From Flavobacterium aquidurense (GTDB lineage: Bacteria > Bacteroidota > Bacteroidia > Flavobacteriales > Flavobacteriaceae), in NCBI RefSeq assembly GCF_001404985.1, contig NZ_JRLF01000001.1:62001-126000 (forward strand): 64,000 nucleotides of DNA, given 5' to 3'. The number at the start of each line of letters is the position of its first letter. The first letter of the stretch is position 1. The notes under the pieces were generated by a model, which saw only the letters and a list, made by a program, of their open reading frames with translations, made no database searches and had not been told where the DNA came from. Below, piece by piece: positions 1 through 9,293 of the stretch. The position numbers and the translations under genes were made by a program.

Positions 1-72
1 TTATATAAGATTGATGTTAAATTGCTTAATTATTTTATAGGATGAAAACTAAGAAAATAATGTACTTAATAA

Positions 73-105
73 AAAAACCCCGACCATTTTAAGATCGAGG
101 TTTTT
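73..105. terminator. Bidirectional rho-independent terminator
   Basis: An A-run and CCCCGACC pair with GATCGAGG and a T-run across a short loop, allowing one G-U type mismatch. It can end the minus-strand small-gene pair that stops at 134 and also any plus-strand gene entering from the left edge. Bases 1-72 hold no gene I can support. The first 45 bases are open in frame 1 and could be the tail of an upstream gene, but this cannot be tested here. Confidence 0.7.
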
Positions 106-133
106 ACATTATTTAATAATCCTAAAAGAAATT

Positions 134-367
134 CTACTCTACGTCCAGATAAGGATTTAAAACCTCAGCTAATTCATTCAGCCAATAAAAGCTGTTTTGC
201 AAATTGTCCATTTCATTTTGCAAGGTTGCATGTTGTCTCAAAGCTCCTAAAGCAAGAACATAATTTACTTGCCTGATCGATTTAGCCATTTCTTGTGGAT
301 CGATTGTGTTGTTGAAAAAATTCATAAGCCTGATTTCGGCTTCTTTTGAAATTGTGTTTGCACTCAT
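134..367 (-). CDS. Small hypothetical protein, 77 aa
   Basis: A 77-residue, mainly helical soluble protein with no signal peptide and no membrane segment. It is acidic at the C-terminus and has a heptad-like stretch around residues 45-70 (LQNEMDNLQNSFYWL). I do not recognise a family. Its start codon overlaps the stop of the upstream 41-codon ORF as ATGA, so the two are probably translationally coupled on one transcript, ending at the hairpin 73-105. The coding frame is convincing because of the coupling, the length and the downstream terminator; the function is unknown. Confidence 0.6.
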   Translation of the reverse strand: MSANTISKEAEIRLMNFFNNTIDPQEMAKSIRQVNYVLALGALRQHATLQNEMDNLQNSFYWLNELAEVLNPYLDVE

Positions 368-489
368 AACTCTGTAATTTTAGGAAATATAAAACCCATA
401 TGGCTAAGGTGTCCTACACTTACAGAAGTGTTACGGTTGTTTCCAATACCGTCACCATACCACATGGGCAAAAGTTTTTTAGATGTCAT
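364..489 (-). CDS. Micro-ORF, 41 aa, coupled to the next gene
   Basis: A 41-residue ORF starting at the ATG at 489, rich in Gly, Asn, Ser and Val (motif GDGIGNNRNTSVSVGH). A longer in-frame reading reaches 576, but the promoter at 511-540 lies inside that extension, so the ATG at 489 is preferred. Its stop overlaps the start of the 77-aa gene by ATGA. It could be a regulatory leader, a secreted or modified peptide, or a small structural protein. I recognise no family, and the call rests on promoter, coupling and terminator only. Confidence 0.45.
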   Translation of the reverse strand: MTSKKLLPMWYGDGIGNNRNTSVSVGHLSHMGFIFPKITEL

Positions 490-510
490 GATTCTGTAAA
501 TTAGGAACGG

Positions 511-540
511 CAAATATAACAAAAAAGCCTTGTAATCAAA
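511..540 (-). promoter_or_regulatory. Bacteroidota-type promoter of the micro-ORF pair
   Basis: On the minus strand TTTG (540-537) is followed after 18 bases by TATATTTG (518-511), matching the Bacteroidota -33/-7 consensus. The ATG of the 41-aa ORF follows 21 bases later. Confidence 0.6.
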
Positions 541-576
541 GGGGTTTCTTATTAATGCTGAGGAATAATCGCGCAA

Positions 577-1006
577 AGACGCTAAGGCGCAAAGTTTTGA
601 TTCTGCGAATGTGTGAGATTACTTTTTAGAACATAAATCTTCTCATTAAACCTACTGCCCTAGCCCCGATGGTCCCGAAGACTCGGGAGAAAATCCTTTT
701 GTGCCGGTCCCGAGGGTTCGGGAGCCACAAAAGATTGGAACGTACAGCGGGAAATAGCTGCTAAAAAAAATTAAACTTCAAAAATCAAAATTTCAAAAAA
801 AAAGCTTTCATTTAAGTTTTGCTTTCATAAACCTTTCGACTTCGCTAAGGGTGACAATTGGGCTCTTCTTTTCCTACAAAATCGAATTTTAACAGCAATT
901 GCGATAATTAATTGCTATTTTTGATTCTCTCTCTTTAAAAACGATTCATCAGGTAATTTCACTTTCATTTTTACTTGCTGATCAATACAAAAATCAACAT
1001 TATATT
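577..1006. other. Gene-free spacer with repeat debris
   Basis: No gene is supported here. The spacer contains a short GCGCAAAGACGCTAAGGCGCAAAG-like direct repeat near 572-595, the hairpin repeat at 662-759, a fragment of the hairpin family that carries GTCATCCTGA ends elsewhere in this window (about 833-862), and a likely -7 element TATTTTTG at 916-923 in front of the response-regulator gene. Confidence 0.5.
662..759 (+). repeat. Dispersed hairpin repeat, copy 1
   Basis: The element begins AGCCCCGAT, contains ATCCTTTT, a GC-rich stem-loop, AAAAGAT, and ends AGCGGGA. The same ordered blocks recur at 13402-13474 with a different central stem. The stems here (TCCCGAAGACTCGGGA and a second inverted repeat) are themselves palindromic. 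It is much richer in GC than the surrounding DNA. Confidence 0.65.
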
Positions 1007-1678
1007 ATGAATGTTCTACTCATTGAGGATGATAAACGCATTAGCGAATTTATTATAAAAGGTCTGGAAGAAAACAATTTTACGGTGCATCTGGCTGAAA
1101 CGGGCGAGATTGCCAGGGAATTAATTCAGGACAATACCTGGGATATTATCCTGATGGATATTATGCTTCCGGGAATTGATGGTATTCAGCTAACGAAATT
1201 AATGCGTTTCAAGAAAATTCATACTCCTATATTAATGCTCAGTGCATTGAGCGATACTGATGATAAAGTAAATGCGCTGGATTCTGGTGCAGATGATTAT
1301 TTGGTTAAGCCTTTTCATTTTAAAGAATTGATTTCGAGAGTAAACGCATTAACCCGAAGAACCAAATTTAATTATGATAATGAAGAGACTTTATATTCTA
1401 TAGGAAGTTTAACCATAAATCCTGAGGAACATAAGGTTACAGAAAATGATGCATTGATCGATTTGTCGCCAAGAGAATATAAATTGCTGCTTTTTTTATT
1501 AGAAAACCGAAATAAGGTGATGTCAAGAACGCAGATTTTAAATGCGGTTTGGGGCATTAATTATGACAATAACACAAATGTTGTCGATGTATACATTTCT
1601 TATCTGAGAAACAAAATCGAGCAAAACCATAAATTCATCCATACCATAAAAGGAACGGGATATATGCTTAAAGAATAG
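1007..1678 (+). CDS. OmpR-family response regulator
   Basis: DNA-binding response regulator of 223 aa. The receiver domain (about residues 1-115) has the acidic pocket E7/D8/D9, phospho-acceptor D51 in LMDIMLP and conserved K101 in LVKPF. The OmpR/PhoB winged helix follows (about 125-222, motif SPREYKLLLFLLENRNKVMSR is typical of the family in this phylum). The histidine kinase starts 3 bases after its stop, so the two form one operon. The adjacent CzcCBA-type genes make metal- or envelope-responsive control of efflux the likely role; the inducer is not evident from sequence. Confidence 0.93.
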   Translation: MNVLLIEDDKRISEFIIKGLEENNFTVHLAETGEIARELIQDNTWDIILMDIMLPGIDGIQLTKLMRFKKIHTPILMLSALSDTDDKVNALDSGADDYLVKPFHFKELISRVNALTRRTKFNYDNEETLYSIGSLTINPEEHKVTENDALIDLSPREYKLLLFLLENRNKVMSRTQILNAVWGINYDNNTNVVDVYISYLRNKIEQNHKFIHTIKGTGYMLKE

Positions 1679-1680
1679 TT

Positions 1681-3039
1681 ATGAAAATACGCAACAGATT
1701 TACCTTAATATCTTCTTTGACTTTTAGCATTGTATTTGTCATTGCTTCTATCATCACGTATTTTTCTTTCTACAGCTATTCTGAAAAAATTATTTATAAT
1801 GAGCTTCAAAAAACGTGTTTACTGACGGGGATTTTTTATCTGGAAAAAGATGAATTGCCTCAAAACCAACATTTGATAATTGGTCAGCAATTTAAAGAAA
1901 ATTCACTTGAAATTATAACGCGCGTTTACAACAAGAAAAATCAGATTGTATATGGCGAAAAACAGGTTGATGCCAATATAAATGCAGAAAAACTGGATTA
2001 CATAAGAAAGAACCGAAAGCTTAATTTTAAATCGAATCATCATTTTTATTTCGGGAGTTATTATCATGACAATCAGGGAGATTTTGTAGTTTTTGTTAAA
2101 AAGAATGATCAGGAATTTAAAACTATTACCAATAGATTAATGATTATCATGATTTTGGTTCTCATTACCGGATTAATCACGATATATATTGTGAGCCGTT
2201 TACTTTCTAATCTGGCGTATAGTCCGATAAAAAATATTATTAATCAGGTGAACGAGATCGAGGCTTCGTCGCTGGATCGTCATATTGTTTCGCCCAATAC
2301 AAAAGATGATATTCAGGAATTAATAGAAACGTATAACAATTTGTTTAAACGACTTTCGGATACTTTTATCATTCAGAAGAACTTTATCAATTATGTATCG
2401 CACGAATTTAAAACGCCTTTGACCGCTATTTCCGGAAATCTGGAAGTATTTGCCCAAAAAGACAGAACAAGTGCCGAATATAAAGAAATGTCTGAAAAAG
2501 TATTAGAAAATGTATATCAAATCGAAGATACTATGAATACGCTTATGATGCTTTCCGGATTAAGGGACAATACTGAACTTAATGAAATTTTCAGGGTCGA
2601 CGAATTGGTTTGGGATATCAACGATCAATTACCGGATGTTTATAAACTAAAGAATTCTCAGATTCAAATTGCAATCGAAATCAAGAATGATAAACTGCTT
2701 TCTATAAAAGGAAACAGCAACGAAATTAAAATTGCCTTATACAATATTATAGAAAATGCCGTAAAATACTCGAACGGAAATCCTATAAAGATAAGTTTAC
2801 TGCAACAAGATAATCAGCTTAAAATTGTAATCGAAGATCACGGAACCGGAATTAGCGAAGAGGACTTAAAATTTATCAAACAAACCTTTTACAGGGGCAA
2901 AAATGTCAATGATATAAAAGGCAGTGGCGTGGGACTTTCTCTGGCTAATATTATATTTAAACAAAATAATATTGATTTTGCCATTGCTTCCAGAAAAGAC
3001 GAAGGAACTACGGTTACTTTATTATTCCCTAAACTCTAA
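1681..3039 (+). CDS. Sensor histidine kinase
   Basis: Membrane-bound kinase of 452 aa partnering the preceding regulator. It has a transmembrane helix at about residues 9-30, a periplasmic sensor of about 120 residues, a second helix at about 152-172, a HAMP-like linker, a dimerisation/phosphotransfer box with H241 in SHEFKTPLTAI, and a catalytic ATPase domain with N-box NIIENAVKYS and G-boxes DHGTGI and GSGVGLS. The domain order and length match CusS/CzcS-type kinases. The periplasmic domain shows no clear metal-binding His/Cys cluster apart from a His pair near residues 120-121, so metal sensing is inference from the operon context. Confidence 0.92.
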   Translation: MKIRNRFTLISSLTFSIVFVIASIITYFSFYSYSEKIIYNELQKTCLLTGIFYLEKDELPQNQHLIIGQQFKENSLEIITRVYNKKNQIVYGEKQVDANINAEKLDYIRKNRKLNFKSNHHFYFGSYYHDNQGDFVVFVKKNDQEFKTITNRLMIIMILVLITGLITIYIVSRLLSNLAYSPIKNIINQVNEIEASSLDRHIVSPNTKDDIQELIETYNNLFKRLSDTFIIQKNFINYVSHEFKTPLTAISGNLEVFAQKDRTSAEYKEMSEKVLENVYQIEDTMNTLMMLSGLRDNTELNEIFRVDELVWDINDQLPDVYKLKNSQIQIAIEIKNDKLLSIKGNSNEIKIALYNIIENAVKYSNGNPIKISLLQQDNQLKIVIEDHGTGISEEDLKFIKQTFYRGKNVNDIKGSGVGLSLANIIFKQNNIDFAIASRKDEGTTVTLLFPKL

Positions 3040-3105
3040 TCGTTTTCTAATGTTGCTCTAACCGCTTTATAACATACATCAAATTACCACTTAATATGCC
3101 GCAGG

Positions 3106-3113
3106 TAGCTTTG
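3106..3113 (+). promoter_or_regulatory. Probable -7 element of the czcCBA-type operon
   Basis: TAGCTTTG matches TAnnTTTG and lies 22 bases before the TTG start at 3136. No good -33 TTG is present at the usual distance, which would fit a promoter needing an activator such as the upstream response regulator. Confidence 0.45.
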
Positions 3114-3135
3114 CATCATATTAAAACACCTTAAT

Positions 3136-4422
3136 TTGAAACGTATACTTTTAACCCTTCTCGTTATTGTAACACACAAAAGTGTGGCACAAAATGCAAC
3201 AATAAACGATACAATTGTTCTTTCCCGAACTCAGGCCGAGGCTTTATTTCTGGACAAGAACCTTTCTATAATTTCTGAAAAACTAAATATCGACATTGCC
3301 GATGCTCAGGTTATTCAGGCAAAATTATGGCCAAATCCTACACTTACTATTGGCGAAATCAACCTTTGGCACAATGCTACAGCGGGAGAAGTTCCTGCTT
3401 TATGGGGCAATTTTGGTAAAACAACCCAAGTTACCGCAGAGCTGGAACAGCTTGTTCAGACTGCCGGAAAGCGAAAAAAGATGATTGCCATGGAAAAAGT
3501 TGGCGTAGATATCGCCAAAGAATACTTTAAAACCTTTTTGCGAAATCTAAAAATCGAGTTTAGAGGTAATCTTACTGAGCTTCAGTACACTCAGGCTCAG
3601 GAAGCGATTTACAAAAAACAGGTTTCTTCAATGCAGACCATGCTAAAAGGATATAGCAATCAGGTTTCGCAAGGTAACATTGGCAGAGGCGAATATATAA
3701 GACTAAAAGCATCTGAACTAAATTTCCTGAAAGAAATAAGCGATTTGCAAAAAGAAAATAACGCGCTGCAAAAAGAACTTAAAGTCTTAATGAACCTGCC
3801 TGCAACAAGTTTCATCAAACTTACGGATGAAGGTTTTGTTCCCGATCAAAAGAATATCGACAATATCAACTTAGGTAATCTTATGGCTTCGGCAGTAGAA
3901 AACCGACCTGATATGAAGGTTATCAAACTGGGAAATGACTACAACGAGAACAAATATAAGTACGAAAAAGCAATGCGAACACCAGATGTTACTCTTGGTA
4001 TTAGCTATGACCGTGGTGCGAGTACGATGAACGATTTTGTAGGTCTTGGTTTTGCTTTAGATCTACCGTTTTTTAGTAGAAATCAAGGAAATATAAAAGC
4101 TGCAAAAGTTGCTATAGATCAGGGTAAATTATTGACTCAGGAGAAAACAATCAGTGTACAGGCAGAAGTATTACAAGCCTATGAAGACTTGATTGTTACC
4201 AAAAAATTATACGAAAGTGTCGATGCCAATTATGAAACCGATCTGGATAAACTTCTGGAAAGCTATCGTAAAAACTTTATGCAGCGAAACACAAGCATGT
4301 TAGAATATCTTGATTTTGTAGAAGCTTATCTTGAAAACAAATCAATACTGATAAATTCTAAAAAAGACCTTAATAAAAACCTGGAAGAATTGCGCTATAT
4401 CGCTGGTGAGGAAATCAATTAA
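3136..4422 (+). CDS. TolC-family outer-membrane efflux protein (CzcC-like)
   Basis: Outer-membrane channel component of an RND pump, 428 aa. The N-terminal signal peptide ends near VAQN (about residue 19), followed by two long helical repeats typical of the outer-membrane factor family. The only sensible start is TTG at 3136, which places the signal peptide at the N-terminus and sits just after a -7 element. It is the first gene of a three-gene efflux operon with adaptor and permease. A CzcC/CusC-type channel is most likely because the permease downstream is of the heavy-metal class. Confidence 0.88.
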   Translation: MKRILLTLLVIVTHKSVAQNATINDTIVLSRTQAEALFLDKNLSIISEKLNIDIADAQVIQAKLWPNPTLTIGEINLWHNATAGEVPALWGNFGKTTQVTAELEQLVQTAGKRKKMIAMEKVGVDIAKEYFKTFLRNLKIEFRGNLTELQYTQAQEAIYKKQVSSMQTMLKGYSNQVSQGNIGRGEYIRLKASELNFLKEISDLQKENNALQKELKVLMNLPATSFIKLTDEGFVPDQKNIDNINLGNLMASAVENRPDMKVIKLGNDYNENKYKYEKAMRTPDVTLGISYDRGASTMNDFVGLGFALDLPFFSRNQGNIKAAKVAIDQGKLLTQEKTISVQAEVLQAYEDLIVTKKLYESVDANYETDLDKLLESYRKNFMQRNTSMLEYLDFVEAYLENKSILINSKKDLNKNLEELRYIAGEEIN

Positions 4423-4472
4423 ATCCTAACTGAAAATACGGCTCACATTATATGAAAATAATAACAAATACA

Positions 4473-5561
4473 ATGAAGAAATTTATTTTACTCCCAATAC
4501 TTGGGTTAATGCTCGTTTACGGATGTGGCAAAAAAGAAGAAACCAAAGATACAAAAGACGAAAAATTTTGTATTGACAAAGACCTGAAAGAAAAAATTAC
4601 AATCGAAGCGGTACAAAAACGTGCTGTTAGCGAATCTATAAATCTTACCGGAAATATTACTTACAATGCAGATCACGTAGTTCAGTTTAATAGTCTTGTA
4701 GAAGGAATTATTACCAAAACTACATTCTCACTTGGTGATTATGTAAAAAAAGGGCAAGTTCTGGCAGAGATAAAAAGTACAGAACTAAACAGCATGCAAT
4801 CAGAAAGTAAATCATTGCAATCTCAGATATCTGTAGCACAACGTCAGCTACAATCCAGCAAGTCAATGTTTGAGGACGGAATCGCGTCACAAAAAGACCT
4901 TATGCAGGCACAAAGCGAACTGGATGTTTTAAAATCTTCTCTTGAAAACGTAAAAGCAAATCTTGCAATGTTCAGTGCGAGCAGCGAAAGATCTGTTTTC
5001 CAGATAAAAGCTCCAACTGAAGGATATATTGTAGCAAAAAACATTAGCCCGGGAATGCAGATTACAGAAGGAAGTGAACCTTTGTTTACTATCTCTGACC
5101 TTAAGGAAATCTGGGTTTTGGTAAACGTATATACCAGTAATCTAAAAAATGTAACTCAAAATATGCTTGTAGATGTTACAACTCCAGCTTATCCGGGTGA
5201 GATTTTTAAAGGACAAATATCGATGCTTTCCAAAGTTTTTGATGCTGATGAACACGTTCTAAAAGCAAGAATTGTGATGGAAAATAAAAACTTAAAATTA
5301 AAACCGGGAATGACTGCCGATATCATTATCGATAAGAGCAAAGGCGGAGAAATGTTAGCTTCTGTTCCTGCAAAAGCAGCCATTTTTGATAACAATCGTG
5401 ATTATATCCTGATTTACAAAGACGATTGTACGATCGAAACCAGAGAAATTAATCCTGTAATAAAAAATAACAACTGGATTTATTTTGATAAAGGAGTTAA
5501 AGAAGGTGAAATGGTAATTACTAAAAACCATTTGCTAATTCACGAAAGATTAAAAAACTAA
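4473..5561 (+). CDS. RND efflux periplasmic adaptor (CzcB/CusB-like lipoprotein)
   Basis: Membrane-fusion protein linking the permease to the channel. From the ATG at 4473 the protein has 362 aa, with a lipoprotein signal ending LVYGC; an in-frame ATG at 4452 would add seven residues ahead of the signal and is less likely. A biotinyl-lipoyl half (SLGDYVKKGQVLAEI), a helical hairpin (about residues 105-165), the second lipoyl half (IKAPTEGYIVAKNI) and a beta-barrel domain follow in order. It lacks the His-rich N-terminal extension of some CzcB proteins. It lies between channel and permease genes and is surely co-transcribed. Confidence 0.9.
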   Translation: MKKFILLPILGLMLVYGCGKKEETKDTKDEKFCIDKDLKEKITIEAVQKRAVSESINLTGNITYNADHVVQFNSLVEGIITKTTFSLGDYVKKGQVLAEIKSTELNSMQSESKSLQSQISVAQRQLQSSKSMFEDGIASQKDLMQAQSELDVLKSSLENVKANLAMFSASSERSVFQIKAPTEGYIVAKNISPGMQITEGSEPLFTISDLKEIWVLVNVYTSNLKNVTQNMLVDVTTPAYPGEIFKGQISMLSKVFDADEHVLKARIVMENKNLKLKPGMTADIIIDKSKGGEMLASVPAKAAIFDNNRDYILIYKDDCTIETREINPVIKNNNWIYFDKGVKEGEMVITKNHLLIHERLKN

Positions 5562-5595
5562 TTATCCCTAAAAACGGATAAATACAAGACAAGAC

Positions 5596-8500
5596 ATGAA
5601 AAAATTTGTACAAGGTCTGGTTGCTTTCTCGTTAAAAAACTCGCTTATAGTTTTTTTCCTGACAGCCATACTACTAGTCGCCGGAATAGTCAGCTATATC
5701 CATACGCCCATCGAAGCTTTTCCCGATGTAACGAATACCAGGGCAAGAATCATTACCCAGTGGCCGGGAAGAAGTGCCGAAGAAGTAGAAAAGTTCATCA
5801 CACTTCCTATTTCAAAACAGATGAACACAATTCCTAAAAAAGCAGAAGTACGTTCTATTTCTCTTTTTGGATTATCTGTTGTTACCGTATTGTTTGATGA
5901 TGATGTTGAAGATTTTTACGCACAGCAATATGCCTCAAATCGCCTAAACGGACTAGATCTTCCGGAAGGTGCAGATGTAGATATTGAACCGCCATCCGGT
6001 GCAACAGGCGAGATATTCAGGTATGTGATCAAAAGTGATTTGCCAATCAAAGAAATCAAGGCCATTCAGGATTGGGTGATCGAAAGAGAACTGATCTCTG
6101 TTCCCGGTGTTGCTGATGTGGTAAGTTTTGGTGGTGAAGAAAAAATCTTCGAAATCAAAATCAATCCTACGCAACTTGAAAACTATAATCTGTCTGCATT
6201 AGATGTTTATGAAGCCGTTTCTAAAAGTAACGTAAACGTTGGTGGAGATGTAATTCAGCGTGGCGATCAGGCTTACGTTGTAAGAGGTGTTGGACTTATC
6301 AATAAAGTAGAAGATATTGGTAATATTTTGATAGAAACCAAAGGTTCATCTCCAATATTGGTAAAACACGTAGCTGAAGTTACAATATCAGCCAAACCAA
6401 GATTAGGACAAGTAGGCCTAGATGGCGACGATGATGTTGTAGAAGGTATTGTAGTAATGTTACGCGGAGAAAATCCCGGTGAAGTTATCAAGAGACTTAA
6501 AGATCGTCTGACTGAACTTAACGAAAGAGTGCTGCCGGATAATGTGAAAATAATTCCATTTATCGACCGTACCAAATTGGTAGATACAACTGTAAAAACA
6601 GTAACAAAAAACCTTGTCGAAGGTATCGTATTGGTTTCCCTGATTGTATTTATTTTCCTTTATAACTGGAGAACATCCTTGATTGTGGCTTCTGTAATTC
6701 CGCTTTCTTTCTTGTTTGCGATTGTAATGTTGCGAATTCAGGGATTACCTGCGAATTTAATATCTATGGGAGCGCTGGATTTTGGGCTTCTGCTCGAAGG
6801 AACGCTGGTTATTGTCGAACAGGTCTTTGTGTCGCTCGAAAAGAAAGCGCATAAAGTAGGTATGGAACGCTTTAACAGTATGAGTAAAATGGGACTTATC
6901 AAGAAAAGTGTGGGCAGCGTAGCTACTTATATTTTCTTTGCCCTAATTATTTTGATTGTTGCCTTGATGCCAATTTTCTCTTTTACTAAAGTAGAAGGAA
7001 AAATGTTCTCTCCCCTGGCCTTTACATTAAGTTATGCATTATTAGGATCGTTGATTTTGTCCCTTACCTATGTTCCTGCAATGTGTAAAGTGATGTTGAC
7101 AAAAAATATTGTAGAGAAAGAAAATATGATTTCGCGTTTCTTTAGAGTAAACCTTTTTAAATTATTTAAATGGAGTACAAAACATCGCAAAACAACCTTA
7201 TATGCGTTCTTGATTTTACTGGCAGTATGTTGTGCCAAGTTTGCTTTTTATGGTTCAGAATTTATTCCGAAGCTGAATGAAGGAGCAATTTACGTAAGAG
7301 CCACTTTACCCAACAGTATCAATCTTGATGAAGCGGTGAGACTTACCAAAGAAATGAAAGGCAAAATAAGAAAATTTGAAGAAGTAAAATTTGTCCTGAC
7401 ACAAACCGGACGGCCAAATGACGGAACAGATCCAACCGGATTTTTTAATATCGAATTACATATCGAATTAAAACATCAGGACGAATGGAAACGGGACATC
7501 AGCAAAGAGGAATTGATTGCCGAAATCAAAAAAGAACTGGACGTATATCCCGGAATTGGGTTTGGGTTTAGCCAGCCTATTCAGGATAATGTCGAGGAAT
7601 ATGTTGCCGGAGTAAAAAGTCCGTTAGTAATTAAGATTTTTGGTAATGATCTTTTTCAACTGGAAGCCATGGCTGCAAAAGTTGCTAAATCGATCAAAGA
7701 TGTAAAAGGAATTGAAGATATCAACGTTTATAAAAACATTGGTTTACCGGAATTAAGAATTCAGCTTGACGACGAAAAAATGGCGCGTTACGCCATTACA
7801 ACCGCAGATGCACAAGCTGTAATCAGAATGACAATTGGAGGTCAGGCCGCAACTAAGTTTTATGATGACGAAAAGATCTTTGACATTACCTTACGTTTTG
7901 AAAAAGAATATCGTGACTCAAAAGAAAAAATCGAAGAAATTCTTATTCCGACAATGAATGGCAAAAAAGTTCCATTAAAAGAAATTGCTACTGTAGAATA
8001 TAAAACAGGCCCAACCTTTATTTATCGTGAAGGAAACAGCCGATATATTGCCGTAGGATTTAGCATTGAAGGACGAGATTTAGGAAGTACAATCGATGAA
8101 GCTCAGAAAAAAGTAGCAGATGAAGTAAAACTTCCTAAAGAAAATGTAATGAAATGGGCAGGAGAATTCGAAAGTAAAGAAAGAGCTTCTAAACAATTAG
8201 CAATGATTGTTCCGGTAGTTTTAATTTTGATTTTATGTCTTTTATATTTCAATTTTGGTAATTTCAAAGATACATTAGTTGCCATTAGTGCGATGCCATA
8301 CGCCTTTATTGGTGGTTTCTTATCATTATGGGTTACAGGAACCGTATTTGGGATATCAGCAGGAATTGGTTTTATTATTTTGTTCGGGGTCAGCGCAATT
8401 GACAGTATTGTCCTGATTGGGATGATTAGGGAAAATATGAGGTCAGGAATGCCTTTAAAAGAGGCTATTTCAGATGGTATTTACAGCAGGATTCGTCCTA

Positions 8501-8700
8501 TTGTTATGATTGCCCTTATGGGATCATTAGGATTATTGCCTGCAGCATTATCTACAGGAATGGGTTCTGAAGTTCAAAAACCATTAGCCATAATGATTGT
8601 TGGGGGATTAATAACCTGCATGATTTTATCCATAATGGTATTGCCACAGGTATTTTATCTGGTATATCGTAAAAAAGACACGAACACAACAGATTCATAA
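5596..8700 (+). CDS. Heavy-metal-class RND permease (CzcA/CusA family)
   Basis: Inner-membrane proton antiporter of 1034 aa, full length for the family. Twelve hydrophobic segments surround two large periplasmic porter domains. The N-terminus (ALKNSL, FPDVTNTR) and SLFGLSVVTVLFDD are hallmark stretches of the heavy-metal-efflux subgroup. The transmembrane helix 4 motif at about residues 392-410 reads GALDFGLLLEGTLVIVEQ; the first Asp and last Glu of the usual DFGxxxDGAxxxVEN motif are kept, but the middle Asp is Glu. Substrate metal (Co/Zn/Cd versus Cu/Ag or other) cannot be fixed from sequence. It is followed by a terminator at 8723-8762. Confidence 0.93.
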   Translation: MKKFVQGLVAFSLKNSLIVFFLTAILLVAGIVSYIHTPIEAFPDVTNTRARIITQWPGRSAEEVEKFITLPISKQMNTIPKKAEVRSISLFGLSVVTVLFDDDVEDFYAQQYASNRLNGLDLPEGADVDIEPPSGATGEIFRYVIKSDLPIKEIKAIQDWVIERELISVPGVADVVSFGGEEKIFEIKINPTQLENYNLSALDVYEAVSKSNVNVGGDVIQRGDQAYVVRGVGLINKVEDIGNILIETKGSSPILVKHVAEVTISAKPRLGQVGLDGDDDVVEGIVVMLRGENPGEVIKRLKDRLTELNERVLPDNVKIIPFIDRTKLVDTTVKTVTKNLVEGIVLVSLIVFIFLYNWRTSLIVASVIPLSFLFAIVMLRIQGLPANLISMGALDFGLLLEGTLVIVEQVFVSLEKKAHKVGMERFNSMSKMGLIKKSVGSVATYIFFALIILIVALMPIFSFTKVEGKMFSPLAFTLSYALLGSLILSLTYVPAMCKVMLTKNIVEKENMISRFFRVNLFKLFKWSTKHRKTTLYAFLILLAVCCAKFAFYGSEFIPKLNEGAIYVRATLPNSINLDEAVRLTKEMKGKIRKFEEVKFVLTQTGRPNDGTDPTGFFNIELHIELKHQDEWKRDISKEELIAEIKKELDVYPGIGFGFSQPIQDNVEEYVAGVKSPLVIKIFGNDLFQLEAMAAKVAKSIKDVKGIEDINVYKNIGLPELRIQLDDEKMARYAITTADAQAVIRMTIGGQAATKFYDDEKIFDITLRFEKEYRDSKEKIEEILIPTMNGKKVPLKEIATVEYKTGPTFIYREGNSRYIAVGFSIEGRDLGSTIDEAQKKVADEVKLPKENVMKWAGEFESKERASKQLAMIVPVVLILILCLLYFNFGNFKDTLVAISAMPYAFIGGFLSLWVTGTVFGISAGIGFIILFGVSAIDSIVLIGMIRENMRSGMPLKEAISDGIYSRIRPIVMIALMGSLGLLPAALSTGMGSEVQKPLAIMIVGGLITCMILSIMVLPQVFYLVYRKKDTNTTDS

Positions 8701-8722
8701 TTATCCTACTATTTTTTATATT

Positions 8723-8762
8723 AAAAAGCATCTTTAGACGTCAGGTTTAAAGGTGCTTTTTT
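8723..8762 (+). terminator. Rho-independent terminator of the efflux operon
   Basis: AAAGCATCTTTA pairs with TAAAGGTGCTTT (one wobble) and is followed by a T-run. The loop and stem closely resemble those of the terminator at 9294-9336. Confidence 0.85.
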
Positions 8763-8812
8763 CATGAATAACAGTAAATTACAAAAAAAACAAATAGCTG
8801 AGATTAAACATC

Positions 8813-8820
8813 TACCTTTG
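8813..8820 (+). promoter_or_regulatory. Probable -7 element
   Basis: TACCTTTG matches TAnnTTTG and lies 12 bases before the ATG of the single-domain response regulator. Confidence 0.5.
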
Positions 8821-8832
8821 AAAAAAATATAA

Positions 8833-9258
8833 ATGAATAAAGGCGGACCAATTATTATAATTGAAGATGATTTAGATGATCAGGAAATTTTAACTGATGT
8901 TTTTAAGGAACTTAATTATAAAAATGAAATTATCTTTTTTGCAGAAGGCGAAAAAGCATTAGAATATTTGACTTCTACACAAATTGAACCTTTTATCATT
9001 TTCTCTGATATCAATATGCCAAAACTAAGTGGCATGGAATTACGTGATAAAATTCATGAAAACGAAGATCTGAGACTTAAGTCAATCCCATACTTATTCT
9101 TTTCGACAAGCGCAGAACAAAAAAATGTTATTGATGCCTATTCAAAATCGATTCAGGGATTTTTTGTTAAACCCAGCGGTTATAACGAAATTAAAGATAC
9201 AATTAAAATAATCGTAAGTTACTGGGAAACCTGTGTGTCACCAAATTATGTAAAGTAA
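8833..9258 (+). CDS. Single-domain response regulator
   Basis: A stand-alone receiver domain of 141 aa without output domain, of the CheY/Rcp1-like type common in Bacteroidota. The acidic pair is at E11/D12/D13, the phospho-acceptor D59 in FSDINMPKLSG and the conserved Lys K113 in FVKPS. It probably acts by protein-protein interaction or as a phosphate relay for a hybrid kinase encoded elsewhere. It is monocistronic, bracketed by terminators 8723-8762 and 9294-9336, so it is not part of the efflux operon. Confidence 0.9.
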   Translation: MNKGGPIIIIEDDLDDQEILTDVFKELNYKNEIIFFAEGEKALEYLTSTQIEPFIIFSDINMPKLSGMELRDKIHENEDLRLKSIPYLFFSTSAEQKNVIDAYSKSIQGFFVKPSGYNEIKDTIKIIVSYWETCVSPNYVK

Positions 9259-9293
9259 ATAACAAACATAAATTATTGTTTGATAATAAAAAG

